Assembly (NCBI RefSeq): GCF_932276165.1 | Contig: NC_064002.1 | Location: 3,844,001 to 3,908,000, forward strand | DNA length: 64,000 nucleotides | From: Plutella xylostella | Taxonomy: Eukaryota > Arthropoda > Insecta > Lepidoptera > Plutellidae | Reading direction: 5' to 3' | Shown: positions 1 to 12,600 of the stretch, piece by piece | Numbering within the stretch: the stretch's first letter is position 1 | Layout of the letters: each line of letters opens with the position of its first letter | Program-made: the position numbers and the translations under genes | The notes under the pieces: model-generated | What the model saw: the letters and a program-made list of their open reading frames with translations, nothing else | Databases searched by the model: none | What the model was told of the DNA's origin: nothing

Positions 1-249
1 AGAGTCTCCCAAACGTAATAGGACTCATGCAATATTTTACAGAGTATAGGATAAAAGTAAACAGTGTAGGGAGCTGATTTAAGTTTCAAATAATCTATTC
101 ATCTAACTTATGTATGTTCTAGGCTAGTTTTTACAGTGTTATTCCACCAAAATTACCCTTGAATCATTGCTTCTTATTTTTTTTTTTAAATTTTGAATTT
201 TATCACATTCTTTTTTTTTATTAAAAACTTGTCTCACAACATATTTCAG

Positions 250-298
250 CCAGCGTAGGCGTAGGCCAGCCGGCACGCATGCCCGCTGTTCACTGTTC
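250..298 (+). pseudogene. partial copy of the 487 exon start
   Basis: After a tttcag acceptor, about 45 bases repeat the beginning of the exon at 487 (SVGVGQPAR-like), then homology stops without the NPLFTARP part continuing and no good donor follows. It looks like a truncated exon duplicate. Confidence 0.55.
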
Positions 299-486
299 AG
301 TTTCTCCATAGTATTTTTGATTCATTTATATCTTTAACCCTAAACACATGGTTTTATGTCTGGTAAATATCAGGTCATATTCACTACCCTATGTTTTCCT
401 GGTTCTAATTTTCTTATACCTGGTTATTATATCCCTTTGTTCCATAAGTTCATATTTTTTAAATTTCGAATTTTATCACATTCCAG

Positions 487-663
487 CCAGCGTAGGCGTG
501 GGCCAGCCGTCGCGCAACCCGCTGTTCACGGCGCGGCCCACGCCCGCCGGCGCGCACGCCCGCCTCCGCGCCCGCGAGCGTGACGCCCGAGCCGCCGCCC
601 TCGCGCGCTCGCTCAACGCGCCCGCCGCCGCTCATAGCCATCGCCACAGGCTTATATGTCATG
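487..663 (+). CDS. Zasp52: Zasp52 linker exon, NPLFTARP-containing
   Basis: Acceptor ttccag ends at 486 and the donor gtaaga starts at 664. The frame reads through SVGVGQPSRNPLFTARP and ERDARAAALARSLNAP, Arg/Ala-rich and GC-rich against AT-rich flanks. It ends in phase 1, which fits the CG start of the exons at 1224-1764. The acceptor replaces the apparent upstream ATG of the open frame, which lies in intron-like AT-rich DNA. Partial copies flank it at about 250-298 and 748-829. Confidence 0.7.
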
Positions 664-3600
664 GTAAGATTAATATAGAACATAGCCATCAAGATAGAGC
701 GAACAAAGAACGGTTTGAACATTACTTTCACAACTTAAGTCGCTTCTCGCGTCTGAGCGCGACGCCCGCGCCCCCGCCCTCGCGCGCTCGCTCAACGCGC
801 CCGCCACCGGCATCGGCTTTTATGTCATGGTGAGTTAATGCGACAGCCCCCACTCATGAGCGAATGATAAGAGAGGCAGAGAGAAGTCTAACAAATAGGG
901 ACCAAGAGGACAACCGCAACACGACGTCGTTCTTGTTAAAAAGAAAGTTGTTTAGAATGACGAATTGAGTCACCTCCTTTCAAATTACAATAAAACCCAC
1001 TACGGGATAATACACCTAGAAATATCACACGACATTGCTTGATGTCTTGTCGCCGTCCACATAAGTGACGGACATATGATTGCAAGTTGCGCAACGTGGA
1101 GAAATATGTTTTTCGAGGTTAGGCATAGTCTAGTGTAGTGTAGTCCCGTAGTGGATACTCAGCATAGACACTATTCTATTTTATTTTCCGCCCTCACCAA
1201 ACAACCGTCTCTACTACTTTCAGCGACGACGTCAGGAGACAGCGCGCGCGACCTCACCACGCGGCAGCGCGCGCAACCGCAGCACCCGGCCGACCCCAGC
1301 CAGCCCTCCACGTCCGCTGGCATCAGGTGGGTGCACCGACACTGTCTACTGCTTGCAGCGACGACGTCAGGAGACAGCCGCAGCACCCGGCCGACCCCAG
1401 CCAGCCCTCCACGTCCGCTGGCATCAGGTGAGTGCACCGACACTGTCTACTGCTTGCAGCGACGACGTCAGGAGACAGCCGCAGCACCCGGCCGACCCCA
1501 GCCAGCCCTCCACGTCCGCTGGCATCAGGTGGGTGCACCGACACTGTCTACTGCTTGCAGCGACGACGTCAGGAGACAGCGCGCGCGACCTCACCACGCG
1601 GCAGCGCGCGCAACCGCAGCACCCGGCCGACCCCAGCCAGCCCTCCACGTCCGCTGGCATCAGGTGGGTGCACCGACACTGTCTACTGCCTGCAGCGACG
1701 ACGTCAGGAGACAGCCGCAGCACCCGGCCGACCCCAGCCAGCCCTCCACGTCCGCTGGCATCAGGTGGGTATTAAGATAATTAGATAAGGAATATTGTCA
1801 ATAGCAGCCCGTGAGACGAATATAAAGAATATGACGAATATGACAGGAAAATTGGTCACAATACCTACGTGAATTGAACTTTGGATAAGCAATTAACAAT
1901 TTGGTAGCGCAGCGCAGTTAAAATCTGCCATAACTTGTTGATGTGTGATCTATGAATTGTTCATGTGTAACGGTATGCAGATACCTGATTATTATTATTA
2001 TTATTTAATTCTTTATTGCACAAATATATAATAAATGCACAAAAGGTGGGCTTAATGCTAAGAGCATTTTCTACCTGATTAACATCATGAAACATAAACT
2101 CAATCTAATCATCTTCACCGCCACCTCAGGTTCAACCCGGTGACGGCGGACGAGTCGGCGGAGGAGGCGCCGGCGCGCCGCGCCTCCAGCGAGGGCCAGC
2201 ACTCGCTGTTCCTGGACGAGTTTAACTGGATTATGGGTCAGTTCTTTGTCATTGTATTGTCGTATATATGGCCACAATGCATCTTCTCTATGGCCATCAC
2301 TGTATGATGAAGGCCTCTGTTTCTGACGTAGAATAGATTGATACATAGTATAATAAGGCTGCGGTTCCCTGCGTGAGCGCAAAACCATACTATTTTTTTA
2401 ACAGACGAGTACTGAAATTGTTTTACTGTGTTTCTATTGGTCCTAACTCTGTCAATATCGGAAATGTGTAATGGAAATACTCGGTACTCGTCTGCTTAAA
2501 AAAATTGAGTATAGCAAACTGTGAACTCCAGACACGTCGCTAACTGTGTCGGCAATGAACAGTTAGCCTACTGGGGACGCAGCCTAACAATATCTCTAAA
2601 TTGAGCCTAAATTATTATGAGTACTTATTCTGTTCATTTTTACAGAAGACTCTGACATCCCAGTTCCACCGAAGCCACAAGATTCTAGTGAACAGACTGC
2701 TGCACCAGGTAAAAATATAAACATTATCACATCCCTAGAGACCCCTGTGTTGTGTGTATATTTACCAATAAGACTATGGACCAATATAGTAGACTTGAAA
2801 TACAACGCATTGGGTGTATTAAGAATACTTGAGTGTACTAGAAGTAGTATAGAAGAAAAGTGTCACTGCTATTAATTTCTACTCTTTCTTGCCAGGCCGT
2901 ATACAGACAGAACGCTGGCTACCGGCGCAGAGCTGTCAGTTTCATACTTATGGATACCGAACCAGCGCTGAGAAGCGCGGGGAAGATATCCATAGGAAAT
3001 GCGACGGTAACCAGCTTTTTATCTGTATACGGTCTATTACTAACTTTGGCGAATGTGATATTTATAATACTAACATTTTCAGAAGGCCAATCGGCGAGCA
3101 CTTCGACAGAGATGTCGTTGGAAGAGGAAGTGTTGGAAGTGGAGCCGGCAGCCGAGGCCACGGAGGACCACACCGACGCCGCCGGGCAGCTCACAGCCGA
3201 GGTCAGTGGCCACTTGTGTTCACTAGTTCATTTAAATGTCGAGTTGCACGAGACACTCAAGAGAATCTCGCGAGAACGCGAGAAACGTGAATGTGGAAGC
3301 GATTTCTCAAGTTCTCGCGTTGTTCTCCAGCTTTTCTCCACTTTTTGTCGGTATTTGGCGCGAGACAAAGGAGCGCGAGAACGTGAGAACAGGCGAGAAA
3401 GTGTATTGACTCCACACTCGCATGTTTCTCAGTACGGCATAACAATAAACTTGTCGCAGCGGTTACTTCTGCGTCCATCGTCATCGAACGCGAGAACTGT
3501 AGTGAGAACTACTTAAGAACTTTGTGAGAGTGTGTACCCAAAGAAGTTCTCACTACAGTCCTCGCAGAGAATCTCCGGAGATTCTCACGTGGATGTCTCG

Positions 3601-6600
3601 CATGAATGTGGAGCGCCCTAAAGAAAGTTAAAGCTGTCAGAAAAAAAATCTGCATTAAAGCTGTGTCTGTCTGTTTCTGTCAAAGTATGGCAGCAATAGA
3701 TTTAAGGTCGATTCTATCTTCTAACAGCATCGCATATTCAATATAAGATTCAACTATGTCACGTTATAGGATTAATAAATGTGTTTGTTACAGAATGTAA
3801 GTGCAGAAGTATCAGCAGCAGCAGAAGAAACTCCACAAGAAGATCAGACACGCAGTAAAAAGAAGAGAGAAGGTAATAAAATAATAAATCGTATTAATAT
3901 GTTATGTATCAAAACAATCTAAAGCACCTTTCCTTATAATTATATTTATGCAACATTCACATGTTTCAGTCAGCATAATTTAATGGTTAATTATAAAACA
4001 TTTCAGATAAAGAGAGCACAGTCGTCGAACTAAATCAGGTATGTAATATATGAGTTTTTTCTGTATTTCAGATTTATAGTTGTCATATTAGGTCCTTACA
4101 TATGAAATTGGCGTTTTCTATAGGAGGAACATAAAGTAGTTTTTTTTTTAATGAAATATATTAAATTAATCAAAGTATGTACCATTGCTATGTATGCACT
4201 TTTGCCATCTCATAGGTAGTTCATTGATCCCCTTACTAAAAAAACCATTCGGGCGGGAATCAATAAAATCTTTGAAGGCGGTTTGGACTGCCCCATCGGA
4301 GTTGAATTTTTTTCCTTGCAAGTAGTTATCCAAATTGCCAAAAAAAATGGTAATCTGTTGGAGCAAGGTCCGGAGAGTACGGTGGATGTCTAAGACATTC
4401 TAATTGAAGCTCCTCTAATTTAGTAGCCGTCTGTTGTGCAGTGTGTGGTCTAGCGTTGTCCTGAAGCAGCAGTGGCCTAGAGCGATTGACCAGCCTCGGT
4501 TGTTTAGCAGCTAGCTTTTCCATCATGGTTTGCAGTTGCTGACAATAGATATCTGCCGTAATCGTCTGGCCAGATTTAAGAAAGCTGTAGTGAACGACAC
4601 CGGCACTAGTCCACCAAACACTTACAAGCAACTTTTTTTTAGTAAATTTTCGCTTAGGGCAGGATTTGGCTGGTTCGCCAGGGTTCAGCCATTGCGATGA
4701 GCCGGAAGCGCTCAATCGTCGTAGAGGATCCACTTTTCATCACAGGTAATGATTCGATTTAAAATTCCTTCATTATTGTGCCGGTTGAGTAACGTAACGC
4801 AGCAGTCGACGCGCGTTTGTCGGTTTGCTTCACTCAATTCATGAGGTACCCACCTTTCAAGCTTTTTCACCTTCCCAATTTGCTTCAAGTGGATTAGAAT
4901 AGTTTTATCACTAACACCGGAGCCTGCAGCTAACTCGGATGTGGTTTGCGATGGATTCTTCATTATCAACTTTGGTCTCCGGCCGTCCACGAGGCTTGTT
5001 CTGCAGGTCGAAATTTCCAGAACGAAAACGTTGGAACCAAAAACGCACTGTGTTTTCTTTTGCGACACCGTCACCATACACATCATTAATCCTTCGAGCC
5101 GTTTCTGCAGCACTGGTGCCACGGTGGAACTCATACTCGTAAATAACGCGATATTTCAAGTTTTCCATTTTGTAAACAGAGTGACACAAAGAAAAAAACA
5201 AAAGAAGAAAAAACAAATGAATTAGGGGGTTTGAAACACAAATGCATGAGTAAATAGCTGTATGAATTTGAATTTGGAATTCCTAACCATAAAGGTAATA
5301 TTTGAGATCAAAGTGGCCAGTACGACAAAACGCCAATTTCATATGTAAGGACCTAATATAAATCCCACTAACTTCACTTCTATGAAGACATCTACATATA
5401 AATTGGTAGATGATGGTAGTAAGGGGCAGTAAAGCCTGACCCCTCTCAGAAGCATTGTTACTATGAGAGGGGGGTCAAATTTCTCTGCACATGACCGTAC
5501 TTCTTATTCTTAGCTGTCGATGACAATGACGAACTCTAGGGCTTTATGGGACTCACAACTTACTTCTTCTTACTTTTGTTTCCCCAGTGGCGGCGGCACC
5601 TGGCGGCCCGCGGTTACCCCGACCGGTAGCCTGCCCCGGCCCGGCTCCCGGCTCTCCGCCACGCCCACGCCCGTCACCAACACCTCGCTGAAAGCCAACC
5701 CGCAGCCCAGCCGCCCCATCGGCTCTGGACACAACAACGTTGCCAAGCCGTTCGGATATGTAAGTTGTCTATTAATTTGCTGATACAGGTTGATGACAAA
5801 AATAAACTTTGCTGTCAAGAAATATAGTTCCCGTTGTTTATTACGTATTGTTAATCCAGGATAAAATTAAAAAGGGTGACCCAGTAATCGATGGACATAA
5901 TATATAAAAAAAACATACAGACGAATTGAGAACCTCCTCCTTTTTTCGAAGTCGGTTAATTATAATCAAGCAGCCGCAGCCGCTAGCCGGTAGTGGCTGG
6001 ACGAGAAAAGCTGAAGATAGAGTTTTGTGGCGATCCTTGGGGGGATAACACCGCTACCATGCCGACATAAGCATTTAATATTGTCATAAGTACCCATGAA
6101 AGTATGCTGTTAAGCTGGGATTTCTCTTCACACCTGTAAAGCCGACTTATAAATAAAATCTATGACCTTGCAAAAATTATATAATGTTTACACAAGGTTT
6201 AGTTATACAGGGTTATTGGTAAGTAGACCGGATCCTTTCAGGAGGTGATAGAGGAAGGCATTTCCAGTCGATTGAACCCAATAATGCATTATCCTAAACT
6301 TAACCATTTTTGAGATATTTAATATTTAAGGTTTTTTTAATTTTTTGCCAAAATTTTATCCTTAAAACCGAAAATAAAAAAAACTAGCCACATTTCAATA
6401 ATTTTTTTGGTTGTTTTGCATAAGTAACACCTTAATAAACTAATTAAAATAATCAAATGTGCACTATTCGACTTAAATTAGACATAATACCTCAAAATAG
6501 TTAAACATTTTGAAAAAATATTCAAAACGCAAAAGCAAATAAATTAAATTAAAAAAGATTTTCATATGACATTTTTTTGTGCACTTCAGCTTAAAAACAT

Positions 6601-9600
6601 GGTCAACTAATAAGCTTTCAAACAAGATAATTCAATACCAAATCGATTAAGGTATCACCAAGATATGGCCAAAACAACCAGCACAGACGGACATAATTCA
6701 ACAGGAAAACTAACAAAATTAGCAAAATTTAAAGGTAAAAAGTGTGATTGTTTTCAGTCCTGTTAACTTTAGAATGGAAACCCCTGCTCAGTTTTCTCCG
6801 CTTTCTCTGGTTGTTTTGGCCATATCTTGGTGATACCTTAATCGATTTTGTATTGAATCATCTTGTTTGAAAGCTTATTAGTTGACCATGTTTTTAAGCT
6901 GAAGTGCACAAAAAAATGTCATATGAAAATCTTTTTTAATTGAATTTATTTGTTTTTGCGTTTTGAATATTTTTTCAAAATGTTTAACTATTTTGAGGTA
7001 TTATGTCTAATTTAAGTCGAATAATGCACATTTGATTATTTTAATTAGTTTATTAAGGTGTTACTTATGCAAAACAACCAAAAAAAATTTTGAAATGTGG
7101 CTAGTTTTTTTATTTTCGGTTTTAAGCATAAAATTTTGGCAAAAAATTAAAAAAACCTTAAATATTAAATATCTTAGAAATGGTTAAGTTTAGGATAATG
7201 CATTATTGGGTTTAATCGACTGGAAATGCCTTCCTCTATCACCTCCTGAAAGGATCCGGTCTACTTACCAATAACCCTGTATTTGCTTGGAAGTTCGGTG
7301 GTTCTAAACAAACAATTCGTTATGTTCGGGCTATAAAGTGCGCCGCCAGACATTTGGGCTGACAAATTGCCGGCCGTATCGTTAAGTTTCTTAATCATAC
7401 CTATGCCGATGATTCATTTGTAGCTGCAAGGTCTTATGACAGTGATAAAGGTGAGACCGTTTTGTAAGTTACAGATTTATTTCTCTGATAATGGCGACTA
7501 GATTCCATAGATAGTTGTGTTAATTGAATTCAATTTCAGATATACAATGTTAGATTTGTACTCTTGGGCCTATTCATTCTCCATACTTGCGGCATAACGA
7601 GAGCTTATTCAATCGATAAATTTTCTTTAGATAAGCTAATAAATTGTATTTTAGGAGTCACCCATTTAAAGCGAATCAAAGAAATGAATTATCTATGTAG
7701 GTTGGTAATTTGAAATAAGCAATATACATTGTATATAATTCTAGGATTGAGCCTATTCTTTATCCTTATTTGTTATTAAATACTGGGCTTAATCAAGGAA
7801 CAAAGCTGGAGCGAGGCAAAAGTACAGCCGAAGATAGGGGGTAGTGGCGGACGTTAGTGGAGACCATTTGTACCTCTGGGTGCCATAGGACTGCAACAAC
7901 TTCTCTGAACCCAACCCTTACCTGTTACCTACCCCTGTTGCGTATTTTCAAAACACTATATACCATTTCCAGATGAACGGCAACGACAACTCAAAGAGCA
8001 TAGTGAACAAGCAGTACAACACCCCCGTGAACATGTACAGCGAGCAGACCATCGCCGAGACGCTGTCCGCGCAGACCGAGGTGCTGGCGGGCGGAGTGCT
8101 CGGGTCAGTGTGATGTGGATGATCTACTATCCTTTTTATATATTTTTTTAAAATAGGTTACTGGAAATTTCATGAAATTCACAAAAATACCATATATGTA
8201 CTAAATTTGGGACTTCAGCCATAAAAGTTTGTCGGTCTATGTGCCGAAATCCTGAATATTTTGATACATATCAAAATGTTTATATTTCTATTTAGACGTT
8301 CAATTCGGTATTATTTTAACAATATTAGGTAAAGTACTTCAGATAGCCACTTGTAAATAGGTTCTACAGAAGCCGTCAGACATTTTGATAACATGAAAAC
8401 AGTGTTCAAGTTATCAAAATGTCTGACGGCTTCTGAAATCTCAAATTTCATAGGTACTAGAAATACACTTATCTACTAAGTAATTTTGTAGGATTAGGAA
8501 ATTTTATATAAGCCCCCATCATGTCACTATGTTTAACAATGCCTACTCACTCCGTCCTCTCCTTCGATTCTCATCTGCAAGAGGAATGACCCTCTGTGAC
8601 GTCATTGCACACAACTCCTTATGTATTCTATACCGATGAGTGCCAATAAACAAAACAAAATGTAACGTAACTAAATATCCTTTTGTTGACAGAGTGAACT
8701 TCAAGAAGAACGAAAAAACTTATGACGCGGAAAAGAGTGCCGTGTTTAAGGTCTTACAAGAGGAGCAGAATGACCCCGAACCAGGTATAACTGACGACCG
8801 AAACCATTTCTCGGTTCTGTTTAGGGTGGATCTTTATCAGTGATTCAATCTGATGGAGGATCATGAGGATAATGTAGCCTCTACATTTTTGATGAGATAA
8901 GAGTAAAATCTGAAAACTATACTGTAATTATTGGGCTGATCATAACTGCAGAAAATCCGTTGGGAGATACGACTATGTATATGAGGATATAGCGCTGAAA
9001 CGTGGTTGATTGTATACCCGTATATACCTACTTTGGGAGAAACCTATGTTTAACAGTGATTTTTGTCTATACATACAGATAAAGATCCACCGTGTAAATG
9101 TTAGACCCTGATTACTATTAAGTTACAATAAGCCCCCCACCAATATCCACAATTACCTCCCATCACGACTTCGCTTGTACATATTTGTCATATCTGCTCT
9201 AGTCTGACTGGCTCCGTACTTTGTTCGACGCAGACTAAATTTAAACCAGTGTGTCGAAACGTTTGGCGTGACCTAGACGAAAGCCAAAGCGAAGGATTTT
9301 TTGCAACACTGATTTTATTACGACATACGATGCACTATAACTGTAACCATTGGAAGACATCTGTCGTCATCTTTCGCTATCATCTAGGGTGGTTTTATTA
9401 AACTAAAGTGCATAGCAAAAACTGATATGTTATACCTAATTGGCAACGTAGAAGTGGTGTCCCACGCCCCGAGCGGGTTGCGGCCCGTGGCGGCGCCAGT
9501 GACGCGGCCGGACGCCCCCCTCAACACCGGGGGCCTCCCGCCCGGACAGAACATCTGCGAGGACTGCGAGCGACTCATCACGTAAGGACAACACGTCGAC

Positions 9601-12600
9601 ACGGTCGCAAACTGTCGGGACAAGTCGCTAATTGTCAGTTGCAAGGTCGTTGGAGGTTTCGGTTTCCGGCGTCGTCTCATCAAAAGCATGCTCCATGCTC
9701 CCACCCCCGATTTGTTAACAGTTTGATGGAAGCGGAACGTTAGCGTCTACGTTTCGTTGTGCATTTACTGGATAGTCTTGGCGAATGAATTACCTGTGTC
9801 AACTGAAAATACACAGTTGTAGTTCATTCGTCAGTGAATAAACGACGAAACGTAGTCGCTAACGCACTTTGTCCACGGCAGAGCCGTCGCACTTTTACTC
9901 GCGAGCGAGCGTGGCGCGCGTCGGGACGCCGTGTGCGCTGCGGCGGGGGCGCTCGAGGACCCCCCGCGCGCCCTCCGCGTCCCCCGCGCCCCCGCGCGCC
10001 GACACCGGCACGCAGACACCTGAACCGGAGCCTCAACTGCCGCCCCCGCCCCCCGCGCCGCCCGCGCAGCCGCCCCTGCCCGTCGGAGTCCACCAGGCTC
10101 TACCCAGCGGCCAGGTGGCACTCGGCGCCCCCCCGGCCCCCGCCGCCGCCCCCGACGCGCCCCTGCCCGTCGTCAACGACACCCCGTACTGCGCCGAATG
10201 TAACAAATACATTATGTAAGACGCCGACGAATGCCTGACGTGTTTGCTGCCGTGTCGACCTGTGCACCTGTTTAGTTGTACTCTCTTATAGTTGTGCTAT
10301 GAACTGTTCGTGTATTTAATGTTTTCGTAGCGCGGTTCCGTTTTCTATTAGTGTGAATTTCATTGAACGACCATGTATAGACTGAAATGGAACCGCGTCA
10401 TCTTATGATTCTACTGCAGTGCAAGTGTTGTAATTTTGTCATGTTTATATTTATTGGTATATATTATAATGGGTGCAACACCTGCTCTGTACGTTGTCTA
10501 TACAATGATCACTTCATTTAATTTTATTTCATCTACCATCTGTAATCTTCAAGCACCGAACGAATGAACTCGTAGACACTCATACAATCATTATTATAAT
10601 TTATTACCTATTTATTTTATTTGAGCATGTCCTTAAATTGTCGTGCCTGCCCGGTAGATAAAATAGATGCGCCCAAGCCCCTGATAAAAATCCGTTTGAA
10701 AACAATTGGCATTTATTTAAGGATAGACCTCAAAAATCAATTCGAAAGTGTTTTACAATATTGGACGGTTTTTGTCGAGAGGGTTAGTTGTATACACCGA
10801 AATATCTGTAAGCATGAATCAGGTATACACCTTCTATGCACACCATAAAGGTTGACTGGAAGAAATCGCGTTTAGGCGATAAGTCCGTCTTTGTATATAT
10901 ATACTTGTATTGTTCTTTCTTGTACTTGTTAACTTTTACTTTAAACTGTGTAATTTGTGTATACATACAATAAAGTGTTTAAATAAATAAATGTCATACA
11001 TTACGTAATTATATACCTATTGTTTTACATTATGAAATTTCATCAGAGTCACTAGCCGTAGGCAATTCTCTGCCATCGATCGTAGTAAATTAATAAGTAT
11101 AAAAATAATAAAGTACATGCTTCGCCAATCGAAAAACAATAACATTCAACCAAATCATTACAACGACATTGAAAACTATTTGCTTTTCAAATGGCGGCCT
11201 TAATAAACACCTAAACAGTGTCACCCCACTCCTAAAAACCACCACTCCAAAACTAACCTCATTCCCACCCCACAGCGGCGTGTTCGTCCGCATAAAGGAC
11301 AAGAACTTGCACGTGGAATGCTTCAAGTGCGCCACCTGCGGCACCTCGCTCAAGAACCAGGACTACTACAACCTCAACGGCAAGCTTTACTGCGATATTC
11401 ATGCCAAGTTGGCTGCGCGCGCGCACCCGCCTGCCGCTGGCCTGGAGCCTGTCACTGTGCCGCCGTGAGTAGAATACTTACCTAGTTTTTTTAAAATAAG
11501 TTTATGGTTTAGTTAAGCAGGGTTAACTAGGTAACAGTACGTTCGGACCTATCCCGCTCGTATGTAAATACTACAACCTGAACGGCAAGCCGTACCTAGT
11601 TTTTTTAAATAAGTTTATGGTTTAGTTAAGCAGGGTTAACTAGGTAACAGTACGTTCGGACCTATCCCGCTCGTATGTAAATACTACAACCTGAACGGCA
11701 AGCCGTACTGTGATATTCATGCCAAGTTGGCTGCGCGCGCGCACCAGCCTGCCGCCGGGCTCGAGCCTGTTACTGTGCCGCCGTGAGTAGTGTTTGAATA
11801 GATACATTTTTATTTTTGGCGACGAGGTAAAGCGACGTTTATACAACTCAAGGTATGCTCGGTCTTAGGACATACATAACGAGTAGAGGCCGAACAATCA
11901 AACGCGTATGCGTACTCTCATCGTGTAAACCGTGCTTGATGCTGGCTGTGGGCCTTCGATGTACCCTAAAAATTGCTATATTACATATAAATTAGAAAGT
12001 ATTTAAGTATCGAACTTGCTGCGGATCTCATTTTGAAATCTCCAGTGATACAGATTCGGGATGGACACCCGCTCCGGGTATCCGCTCAACGCAAATACAC
12101 TCATATTAATTAAACTATTTCTGTATACAGAGGCGGTCGCGTGCCCAGCAACGCGTATTCAACTCCGCTGCCGCCTCTTGCTACCAACAACAACAACACA
12201 TACAGCAACGGCTCCTCTTCCATGTTCAGCGTAAGTAGTAAACACTTTATGTATTTCTACTAGGTATTTCTTGCAAGTCATTATGTGCATAGACTTTTTC
12301 AATATAAACAGCGTTTTACGCCAGGAAGCTAATTATCACGAGACAAATCCCTTTGGTGTGTGCCTGGTACTATAGTAGTTTAAAAGCCCCACTCTTTTCA
12401 CTTCTTCTTATCGTGTCGACGACAAACCAACTATGTCGCTATATAATACTCTTTTCACTTACAGCCTTCAAGCAACGTGTCCGGCCCGAAGCCGTTCGGC
12501 TCGTCTCTCGGCTCTGCCTACTCGCCGTCTCTCTCTCCGCGCTCCGCCCCCATGTCGCCCGCGCGCCCTGCCGCCGCCCCCGCCCCGGCTTACAACCCGG

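Noticed and set aside
348..486. Start codon and N-terminal part of the frame leading into exon 487
   Set aside because: AT-rich intron-like DNA ending in a good acceptor; the protein is expected to come from upstream exons.
1171..1723. Antisense open frames over the Zasp52 exon array
   Set aside because: They mirror the GC-rich repeat, and splice sites and phase support the + strand only.
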